DNA of 18,251 bases from Atopostipes sp043425375 (GTDB lineage Bacteria; Bacillota; Bacilli; Lactobacillales; Carnobacteriaceae_A). The notes under the pieces were generated by a model. It had not been told where the DNA came from. It made no database searches and was given only the letters and a program-made list of their open reading frames with translations. Shown here one piece after another: positions 6,628-12,608 of the stretch. Numbering within the stretch: the first letter of the stretch is position 1; every line of letters starts with the position of its first letter. The translations under genes were made by a program, and so were the position numbers. Location of the stretch: NCBI GenBank assembly GCA_043425375.1, contig JBHWQC010000020.1, positions 1 to 18,251 of the forward strand. Direction: 5' to 3'.

Positions 6628-8114
6628 TGAATTTTTTCAAAAAAAGCCGCAAGGAGGGTTCAACGATTCGTTTACGTTGGACCCTGTTAACAATGGGCGT
6701 CATTTTTTTAACCTTTACTATCTTTTCTTACATTTTACTCAATACTTTCCAACGCGTCATGTTAGAGAATGAAGAAGAAGAGATCATCGAGATCTCCGAT
6801 GAACTGGTCGATCGCTTCAGTAATCATTATTATCCCTTGGCGGAAGATACAACCGAGTCTATGTTGGAGGAGCCTGAAATTGAATTAGGCCCGATTCCTT
6901 CCCCTAGATATTATATAGACAGAAGCGAGAGTTTTTCGCCGCCTGTCTCTTTAACCAAAGGGGGAGTTGTTGTAAAAGTCTATGATTTGGATGAAAATGA
7001 GATTTTTGAAACCGATAATGACGACTTTCAATTTTACCCAGCAGATGAAAGACGAATCACACAAATCGAGGGTCCGTATGGGACAGCGCTAGCTGTGAAT
7101 GATCCGATTTATTCCAACTATAACGACAATTTACTTGGTTATGTCCAGGTCATTCAGACTCTTGAAGGCTACCATATGATGACTGATGATATCATTCAAT
7201 CGATTCTAGTCATCGGACTAATCGCCTTACTATTTAGTGCCGTTATCGGCTGGCTTTTAATTAATTCCTTTGTCCGACCTATTACCAATCTGACGAGAGC
7301 AATGGAGTCCATTCAAGACAATCCAGAATCGGATGTTCGATTAGATGAAGGTACAAGCAACAATGAATTTTCGAAGTTGGCTCGTACGTATAATGAAATG
7401 GTTGACTTGATGCAGGCGAACATTAAAAATCAGACGGAGTTTGTCGAAGACGTATCGCATGAATTACGCACACCGGTAGCTGTTGTAGAAGGGCATCTTC
7501 AGATGTTGAATCGCTGGGGTAAAAATGATCCGCAGATTTTGGAAGAGTCGATTGAAGCTTCCTTGCAAGAGACCAAGCGGATGAAAACCTTGGTCCAAGA
7601 AATGCTGGATTTATCACGCGCTCAAGGTGTCGACATTTACTATAAAAAAGAAAAAACAGAAATTGTGGAATTAATTAATCAGCTAGTTGTTAATTTCAAA
7701 ATGCTATACCCAGAGTTTGTCTTTACCGTCGATAATGACATCAAGGGTAAATTATCTGTCGACATGTACAGAAATCATTTAGAACAAGTATTGGTCAATA
7801 TTTTAGACAATGCCGTGAAATATTCACTAGACCGAAAAGAAGTCCATATTTCTTTAAGTATTCACGGGGATGAAGTACATGTGGCAATCCAAGACTTCGG
7901 AGCCGGACTGTCTGAAGAAGATCAGCAAAAAATCTTTAATCGATTTTATCGAGTAGACAAAGCCCGCAGTCGTGAAAAGGGTGGGACAGGGTTAGGTTTG
8001 CCGATTGTCAAAGAATTGGTTGAAGCCTATGCCGGGCGTGTATCTGTAGAAAGCCAATTAGAATATGGCTCGGTGTTTCGTATATTTTTGCCTATTTCTA
8101 AAGAAGAGAGCTAA
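6624..8114 (+). CDS. csrS: Membrane sensor histidine kinase, CsrS/ArlS type
   Basis: The 496-residue kinase has transmembrane helices at about 19-40 and 190-214, enclosing an acidic extracellular sensor domain of about 150 residues. A HAMP linker follows (about 211-265). The HisKA domain has its H box FVEDVSHELRTP with phosphoacceptor H279. The HATPase domain shows the N box NILDNAVKYS, G1 DFGAGLS, F box FNRFYRVDKARS and G2 GGTGLGLPIVKELV. It should autophosphorylate and phosphorylate the upstream regulator at D54. The ATG at 6624 overlaps the csrR stop; a second ATG follows at once (6627). The upstream ribosome site is weak (GGGG near 6606), whereas a perfect AAGGAGG sits inside the gene at 6651-6657, 8 nt before an in-frame ATT (codon 15), so the true start is slightly uncertain. 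The signal is unknown. Confidence 0.9.
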   Translation: MMNFFKKSRKEGSTIRLRWTLLTMGVIFLTFTIFSYILLNTFQRVMLENEEEEIIEISDELVDRFSNHYYPLAEDTTESMLEEPEIELGPIPSPRYYIDRSESFSPPVSLTKGGVVVKVYDLDENEIFETDNDDFQFYPADERRITQIEGPYGTALAVNDPIYSNYNDNLLGYVQVIQTLEGYHMMTDDIIQSILVIGLIALLFSAVIGWLLINSFVRPITNLTRAMESIQDNPESDVRLDEGTSNNEFSKLARTYNEMVDLMQANIKNQTEFVEDVSHELRTPVAVVEGHLQMLNRWGKNDPQILEESIEASLQETKRMKTLVQEMLDLSRAQGVDIYYKKEKTEIVELINQLVVNFKMLYPEFVFTVDNDIKGKLSVDMYRNHLEQVLVNILDNAVKYSLDRKEVHISLSIHGDEVHVAIQDFGAGLSEEDQQKIFNRFYRVDKARSREKGGTGLGLPIVKELVEAYAGRVSVESQLEYGSVFRIFLPISKEES

Positions 8115-8120
8115 AAATAG

Positions 8121-8155
8121 TGTGGATGGATGAAAAAGTCCATTCACATTTTTTT
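8121..8155 (+). terminator. Intrinsic terminator of the csrRS-like operon
   Basis: A 10-bp stem (8121-8130 with 8139-8148, one G-T pair) with an 8-nt loop is followed by seven T residues. It begins 7 nt after the kinase stop. Confidence 0.9.
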
Positions 8156-8371
8156 GCAATTTTAAAAGTTTTCCCGCGGATGTTGAAAAAAGAAAATTAT
8201 ATAGATAGGGACAGAATTTAGTCGAAGAGTATGAACACATACAAAATGACAAAACAAAATGACAAAGTGCTTCGCAAATTTTCATCTAAAGAACTCCATT
8301 TAGAACTCTCGCGTGCATCTAAAAATTTATGTTAACGTAAGAGCGAGAAGAGTGGAGAATTTAAGTGAATT
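8156..8371. other. Intergenic region between convergent csrS and yidC
   Basis: About 216 bp of AT-rich sequence holds no recognised gene. It contains a direct repeat (ACAAAATGAC at 8241 and 8255) inside a possible 34-codon plus-strand frame (8231-8335). That frame has no clear ribosome site or promoter, so I do not call it a gene. No terminator, tRNA or riboswitch is visible here. Confidence 0.4.
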
Positions 8372-8414
8372 AAAAACACAAAAAGGAATGCAGACTTCTC
8401 AGCTGCATTCCTTT
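8372..8414 (-). terminator. Intrinsic terminator of yidC
   Basis: A perfect 12-bp stem (8382-8393 with 8403-8414) with a 9-nt loop is followed on the minus strand by TTGTGTTTTTA. It lies 13 nt beyond the yidC stop. Confidence 0.85.
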
Positions 8415-8427
8415 ATGCTTACTTTAT

Positions 8428-9411
8428 CTACTTTTTCTTTTGATTCCTTTGCTGCATTCCAGCATTGCGGTTCCGATTGCGTTTGACTTGCCGCTTTTTA
8501 TCTTCATCGACTTGGATGGTCTTCTTGGGCGTAACATCTTTTCTTGGCTTTTTCTTTTTCCGTTGAATGACATCTATATCACCGAGTTCTTCTCTTACTT
8601 CAGCTTCTACTTTTGGCTTGTAGTAGAAGTTGTTAAAGAATTGCTGGCCTAAACTAAACACACCAGAAATGGCCCAGTAAAGAGAAACCCCTGCCGGACT
8701 TGAAAAGCCAATCATTCCCATCATAACAGGCGTAATGTACATCGTTGCACCCGCTGTTTTTTGCTGTTCTTCGGGCATTGAGGAAATCATCATACGGGAT
8801 TGAATGAAATAGACTAAGGCGGTAGCTAAAGCTAAAAGAATGCTTCGTTCTCCAAGGTTCATTCCTAAGAAGGTTGCTTGAGAAATTTGCTCTGAGTTCC
8901 TTAAAACTTGAAGCATCGCGACAAATATTGGCATTTGTAAAAGCAGCGGTAGACAACCTGTCAACTGGCCGGCAATGCTGATGTTGTTATCACGATATAC
9001 TTCCATCAATTCCATATTCAAGGCTTGTTGTTCTGCCGGGTCCTCGGTCGCTTTAATTTCTTCTTGAATTTCTTGAGTAACGGGTTGCACAGCTGACATT
9101 TTCACTTGTTGTTCAATCGTACTTTTTTGTTGTTTCAGTGTGAATGGCAGTAAAATCAGGCGGAAGGCAATTGTGAAAAGCACAATAGCTATTCCGTAGC
9201 TTCCGACAAAATCAGCCAATACATCTAAAATTCCACCAAGAGGAATAATTAAGAATCTATAAATCAGTTCCGATAAAGCACCTTGGGGAGCCCCTGTTTC
9301 TTGGTCAAATCGCATACAGCCGGATAAAAAAATGACCGTACTCAGCAATCCACCCATTAAAATAAATTTCTTTGCTCGTGTTGTTACTTTGCGCATCTTC
9401 ACATCGTTCAT
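8428..9411 (-). CDS. yidC: Membrane protein insertase YidC/Oxa1 family (YidC2-like lipoprotein)
   Basis: YidC inserts and folds membrane proteins, alone or with SecYEG. The 327-residue product has a lipoprotein signal with lipobox LSGC (modified Cys about 32), followed by five hydrophobic segments. The groove arginine used for substrate contact is R84 in IAFRLILLPF, and GQLTGCLPLLLQMPIF (148-163) is strongly family-specific. After the last helix comes a very basic 60-residue tail (RKKKKPRK onward), the feature that separates the ribosome-binding YidC2 paralogue of lactic acid bacteria from YidC1; Lactobacillales usually encode both. The start is uncertain: ATG at 9411 has AGG directly abutting it, while GTG (codon 4) and ATG (codon 6) have better spacing. 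All give the same mature lipoprotein. acyP lies immediately upstream, a common neighbour in this order. Confidence 0.93.
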   Translation of the reverse strand: MNDVKMRKVTTRAKKFILMGGLLSTVIFLSGCMRFDQETGAPQGALSELIYRFLIIPLGGILDVLADFVGSYGIAIVLFTIAFRLILLPFTLKQQKSTIEQQVKMSAVQPVTQEIQEEIKATEDPAEQQALNMELMEVYRDNNISIAGQLTGCLPLLLQMPIFVAMLQVLRNSEQISQATFLGMNLGERSILLALATALVYFIQSRMMISSMPEEQQKTAGATMYITPVMMGMIGFSSPAGVSLYWAISGVFSLGQQFFNNFYYKPKVEAEVREELGDIDVIQRKKKKPRKDVTPKKTIQVDEDKKRQVKRNRNRNAGMQQRNQKKK

Positions 9412-9440
9412 CCTATCTTATTCAAATATTAACTTGTTCA

Positions 9441-9469
9441 ATGATACAGGAAGACGGCAACTTTTTCAA
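9441..9469 (-). promoter_or_regulatory. Promoter of yidC inside the end of acyP
   Basis: On the minus strand TTGAAA (9469-9464) is followed after exactly 17 bp by TATCAT (9446-9441). The -35 overlaps the acyP stop codon. Transcription would start near 9434, leaving a leader of about 22 nt. yidC can therefore be expressed independently of acyP. Confidence 0.65.
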
Positions 9470-9837
9470 CGGTCTTGAGAAAAACTGGTGTAATCCGGAA
9501 TGGAATCATCATATTCAATTGTCACTTTATCTACGTCTGCACTTGGCGAAGGTCCTTTTGCCAATTCTTGAATAAATTGTTTCATCGCTTCTTGTTCACC
9601 GACAGCTTCTACATAAACGGTCCCATTTTTCTTATTTTGTACAACCCCTGCGATTTCCAATTCTTTAGCAAGATAGTAAGTGGAGTAGCGAAAGCCAACC
9701 CCTTGTACACGACCATAAACGGTGGCTTTAATCTTCACCGGCTCTTGATTATCCGGCCGCTCATTTAAATATTCAACTGTCCCAGGTTCTCGGTCTTCCT
9801 TGTCTTTATTGAAAAACTGACCAAATAATGAAAACAT
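9466..9837 (-). CDS. acyP: Acylphosphatase with an N-terminal extension
   Basis: Acylphosphatase hydrolyses the carboxyl-phosphate bond of acyl phosphates such as acetyl phosphate. The catalytic core begins near residue 35 and shows GRVQGVGFRYSTYYLA, with the phosphate-binding Arg in VGFR, and the partner Asn in VVQNKKNGTVYVEAVG. The usual enzyme has about 90 residues; here about 33 extra residues precede the core. They comprise a hydrophobic start (MFSLFGQFFNK) and a charged, Pro/Glu-rich linker. I chose ATG at 9837, with AGAGAGGTG positioned 6 nt upstream; a GTG at 9846 would add three residues but has no spacing to a ribosome site. It is divergent from ftsK and lies 54 nt upstream of yidC. 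The biological role of bacterial acylphosphatases is poorly defined. Confidence 0.88.
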   Translation of the reverse strand: MFSLFGQFFNKDKEDREPGTVEYLNERPDNQEPVKIKATVYGRVQGVGFRYSTYYLAKELEIAGVVQNKKNGTVYVEAVGEQEAMKQFIQELAKGPSPSADVDKVTIEYDDSIPDYTSFSQDR

Positions 9838-9867
9838 AGTATACACCTCTCTTATTGATGTATCTTT

Positions 9868-9897
9868 ATTTTACCGGTATTGGAAAGAAAGGGTCAA
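9868..9897 (-). promoter_or_regulatory. Promoter of acyP
   Basis: On the minus strand TTGACC (9897-9892) is followed after 18 bp by TAAAAT (9873-9868). Transcription would start near 9861, giving a leader of about 24 nt with the AGAGAGG ribosome site. The -35 lies in one arm of the inverted repeat at 9889-9925. Confidence 0.6.
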
Positions 9898-9925
9898 AGA
9901 ATTGAGATAGAAATGGTTGACCCTT
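9889..9925. repeat. 9-bp inverted repeat between acyP and ftsK
   Basis: AAGGGTCAA (9889-9897) pairs perfectly with TTGACCCTT (9917-9925) across 19 bp. One arm contains the acyP -35 box. The centre-to-centre distance of the arms (28 bp) is close to whole helical turns, so it could be an operator for a dimeric regulator. A weak RNA hairpin is the alternative. No T-tract follows on either strand, so it is not a terminator. Confidence 0.45.
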
Positions 9926-9941
9926 CATTTTTGAGCTAAAA

Positions 9942-9965
9942 AAACCCGAACATTCATGCTATAAT
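9942..9965 (+). promoter_or_regulatory. ftsK promoter (perfect extended -10) with a PurBox-like element
   Basis: TGCTATAAT (9957-9965) is a perfect extended -10; no good -35 is spaced correctly. The predicted start near 9972 gives a 30-nt leader with AAGGAGA (9990-9996). Directly upstream, AAACCCGAACATT (9942-9954) matches 12 of 13 positions of the AWWWCCGAACWWT PurBox recognised by Gram-positive PurR. A functional role for that box is uncertain, as ftsK is not a known purine gene. Confidence 0.55.
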
Positions 9966-10001
9966 TAAAAAAGAGTTTGTACAGAGAGTAAGGAGATTCG
10001 T

Positions 10002-12365
10002 ATGAGTAAAACGAGAAAACGAACACGAAAAAAGAATAAGGGGTACTCTATAGAAGTGATTGGCATTTTGCTTATTTTTATGAGTGTGCTTGCCATCGGT
10101 GAATTTGGCTTTGTAGGCACATTTTTTGCGAATATTATCCGCTTCTTTGTAGGAGAAACCTTTCAACTCTTTTCTGTTATAGGCATTGTATTAGGTGCGC
10201 ATTATATTTTTATAGGCGATTATCCAAAAATGAAAAAAAACCGATTTATAGGAAGTGTATTGATTTACAGTGCCTTATTGGTCTGGCTGCATATGCAGTT
10301 GTTTGAACCGATTATGGAAGCCGACGTCAACATCATCACAGCAACTTTTAGACGCTTTCCAACTCTCTTCCAACCGATTGAAATGAGTCTCTCATTGGGT
10401 GGAGGAATGGTCGGGGCTGTTTTATATGCTATTAGCTATTTTTTATTCGCAAATATTGGGACGTATTTTTTAATTGGCGTATTTATTTTTATAGGAATTA
10501 TGAGTATTGGGAATTTTTCATATGCCAATCTTTTTAAAACTATCAAAGACGGGCTTATTTTTATTTTCGAATGGCTCAAACAATTGTTGATTAAACTGAA
10601 GAATCTAGTTCAAAACAATATTCAATTTGAAGATCAGCCGAAAAAAGGCAAAAAGACAAAACAAAAGAATAAAAACTCAGCTAAAGGAGAAAGTAAAGAG
10701 CCGATACAAGAAGAAAGAAGAGAACGAGAGAGAAGAGAACCGGTTCCTATAGAAGGGATGAAACAAACCTCCTTACCGATAGGGGACATTACTTTGTCTG
10801 CAGAAAAACATGCTGTAAACGAAACAGAAAAAGCGGTAAATGAAAATGAAGAAGACATGGATGATGCAGAAAACTTAACCATTAATTTTGTCTCGGACGA
10901 TGAAGATGAAGATTATGATCTGCCGCCTTTGTCTTTATTAGATACTTCCACAGCGCCCGATCAGTCAAATGAATATTCCTTAATTGAAGAAAATATTAAA
11001 ATCTTAGAAGAGACTTTTGAAAGTTTTGGAGTGGAGGCGAAGGTTGTTAAAGCGAACCTAGGGCCTGCTGTAACAAAATTCGAAGTACAACCGGCTACGG
11101 GAGTGAAGGTCAGTCGCATTGTCAGTTTAAGTGATGACATTGCTTTAGCATTAGCAGCCAAAGACATTCGTATGGAAGCCCCCATCCCTGGTAAAGCTCT
11201 AATCGGAATTGAAGTTCCTAATTCTGAAATTACAACGGTCTACTTTAACGAAGTGATGAGGGATTTAGAACATACAAAATCCGGCCATCCGCTTGAAGTG
11301 CCTTTAGGGAAAGATATTTCAGGAGAAGTGGCGATTGCGGACTTATCCAAAATGCCCCATCTTCTAGTGGCGGGAGCGACAGGGTCGGGTAAATCGGTCG
11401 GGATTAATGTGATTCTTTCTAGTTTATTGATGCGAACGAAACCACATGAAGTAAAAATGATGCTGATTGATCCAAAAATGGTCGAGCTGAATATTTACGA
11501 CGGCATCCCGCACTTGCTTACCCCTGTTGTGACGAAGCCGAAGAAAGCGGCGCGTGCATTGCAAAATGTAGTGGAAGAAATGGAAAAACGATATGAGCTG
11601 TTCGCAATGAGCGGCACAAGAAATATTGAATCTTATAATGAAAACATTCAAACCCTTAAAGATTCCGGCGAAGACGATGTGCCCTCCAAACTGCCTTATA
11701 TCGTTGTGGTCGTCGACGAGTTAGCCGACTTAATGATGGTCGCAGCCAAAGAAGTGGAAGATTCCATTATCCGGCTGGCACAGATGGCGCGTGCTGCCGG
11801 TATTCATATGATACTAGCGACACAAAGACCAAGTGTGGATGTCATTACCGGCTTAATCAAAGCGAACGTCCCTTCAAGAATTGCTTTTGCCACTTCAAGT
11901 GGTACGGATTCACGAACCATTTTAGATGCCAATGGCGCCGAAAAATTGTTAGGGCGGGGAGATATGCTCTTTCTGCCAATGGGGGCGAATAAACCGGCCC
12001 GTGTACAAGGAGCTTTTATATCAGATTCTGAAGTTCAAGCAGTGACTGATTTTGTCCGCAACCAGCAAGATCCTAATTATGTTGAAGAAATGATACCAAG
12101 TGAAGAACCTAAAACAAGTAATGGTGGCGGAAGTGATGAATTGTATGAGGATGCGCTTGAAATTGTGGGCGAGTTAGAGACAGCCTCCATTTCGCTGCTT
12201 CAAAGAAGACTACGGATTGGCTACAATCGAGCGGCGAATATTATGGATGATCTGGAAGCAAACGGCGTAGTCAGTGAACAAGACGGCTCAAAACCAAGAG
12301 ATGTTTTAATCACAAATTCCGAAGAATCGGGTGATTTGAGTTTAGAAGAAAATGTAGTAGAATAA
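10002..12365 (+). CDS. ftsK: DNA translocase FtsK/SpoIIIE
   Basis: This 787-residue septal DNA pump clears chromosome ends from the closing division septum. The N-terminal 200 residues hold about four transmembrane helices. They are followed by a long charged, low-complexity linker (about 205-320) rich in Lys/Glu/Arg and then Asp/Glu. The motor has an alpha domain (about 330-430), Walker A GATGSGKS (458-465, K464), the LIDPKMVEL motif, and Walker B VVVVDELADLMM (D572, E573). The C-terminal gamma winged helix (about 720-780, ALEIVGELETASISLLQRR to GVVSEQDGSKPRDVL) reads the polar recognition sequences. The length and arrangement are those of SpoIIIE-type proteins rather than the larger E. coli FtsK. 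The ATG has AAGGAGA 5 nt upstream. It appears monocistronic, between its own promoter and a hairpin at 12410. Confidence 0.95.
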   Translation: MSKTRKRTRKKNKGYSIEVIGILLIFMSVLAIGEFGFVGTFFANIIRFFVGETFQLFSVIGIVLGAHYIFIGDYPKMKKNRFIGSVLIYSALLVWLHMQLFEPIMEADVNIITATFRRFPTLFQPIEMSLSLGGGMVGAVLYAISYFLFANIGTYFLIGVFIFIGIMSIGNFSYANLFKTIKDGLIFIFEWLKQLLIKLKNLVQNNIQFEDQPKKGKKTKQKNKNSAKGESKEPIQEERRERERREPVPIEGMKQTSLPIGDITLSAEKHAVNETEKAVNENEEDMDDAENLTINFVSDDEDEDYDLPPLSLLDTSTAPDQSNEYSLIEENIKILEETFESFGVEAKVVKANLGPAVTKFEVQPATGVKVSRIVSLSDDIALALAAKDIRMEAPIPGKALIGIEVPNSEITTVYFNEVMRDLEHTKSGHPLEVPLGKDISGEVAIADLSKMPHLLVAGATGSGKSVGINVILSSLLMRTKPHEVKMMLIDPKMVELNIYDGIPHLLTPVVTKPKKAARALQNVVEEMEKRYELFAMSGTRNIESYNENIQTLKDSGEDDVPSKLPYIVVVVDELADLMMVAAKEVEDSIIRLAQMARAAGIHMILATQRPSVDVITGLIKANVPSRIAFATSSGTDSRTILDANGAEKLLGRGDMLFLPMGANKPARVQGAFISDSEVQAVTDFVRNQQDPNYVEEMIPSEEPKTSNGGGSDELYEDALEIVGELETASISLLQRRLRIGYNRAANIMDDLEANGVVSEQDGSKPRDVLITNSEESGDLSLEENVVE

Positions 12366-12409
12366 GGTTTTTTAGAAAACAGACGATTAAATTAAAATAA
12401 CGTTCGGGA

Positions 12410-12452
12410 AAAGACGGGCACAAAAGTTTAGGAACTTATTGTGTCCGTCTTT
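12410..12452 (+). terminator. Long hairpin after ftsK (probable terminator)
   Basis: A 14-bp outer stem (12410-12423 with 12439-12452, one G-U pair) and a 5-bp inner stem (12424-12428 with 12433-12437), separated by one bulged A, cap a TAGG loop. The stem is stable, but the downstream tail is poor in T (GTAGCGTTTG), so termination strength is uncertain. A riboswitch was considered, but no known aptamer motif is visible. Confidence 0.65.
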
Positions 12453-12495
12453 GTAGCGTTTGCAATAAAAATAAACTATAAATAAGCGTTTACAA
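12451..12495 (+). promoter_or_regulatory. Tandem cre-like sites upstream of bmpA
   Basis: TTGTAGCGTTTGCAA (12451-12465) and AATAAGCGTTTACAA (12481-12495) share the core AGCGTTT(G/A)CAA. Their CG centres are exactly 30 bp apart, three helical turns. Read on the minus strand, the second matches the CcpA consensus TGWAARCGYTWNCW with one mismatch and the first with two. They sit about 58 and 88 bp upstream of the predicted bmpA start, a placement seen for CcpA-activated as well as repressed genes. Binding is inferred. Confidence 0.5.
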
Positions 12496-12510
12496 AATGC
12501 ATAAAAATAC

Positions 12511-12539
12511 TTTATTTTTTGTATCAACAGTGATATAGT
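12511..12539 (+). promoter_or_regulatory. Probable bmpA promoter
   Basis: An extended -10 TGATATAGT (12531-12539) has a weak -35 TTTATT (12511-12516) 17 bp upstream. The start would be near 12546 with a leader of about 63 nt. Confidence 0.55.
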
Positions 12540-12565
12540 ATAGCTGAAGTAAAAGTTACATAAAA

Positions 12566-12589
12566 TTTACATAGTAATCTCTATGTAAA
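12566..12589 (+). promoter_or_regulatory. Perfect 5'-UTR hairpin before the bmpA ribosome site
   Basis: TTTACATAG (12566-12574) and CTATGTAAA (12581-12589) form a perfect 9-bp stem with a 6-nt loop, ending 5 nt before GGAGGAG (12595-12601). A further TTACATA copy lies at 12556-12562 and could compete with the left arm for pairing. No T-run suitable for termination follows. It could stabilise the mRNA, act as an operator, or modulate translation. Confidence 0.5.
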
Positions 12590-12608
12590 AAACTGGAGGA
12601 GTTATAAA

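Noticed and set aside
10640..10960. Low-complexity Lys/Glu and Asp/Glu-rich stretch in ftsK as a foreign insertion
   Set aside because: A charged disordered linker between the membrane and motor domains is standard for FtsK/SpoIIIE, and the reading frame is intact.
12410..12608. Riboswitch controlling the nucleoside importer
   Set aside because: No purine aptamer core or other known aptamer motif is visible. The structured part is explained by an ftsK-distal hairpin, and the predicted bmpA transcript begins after it.
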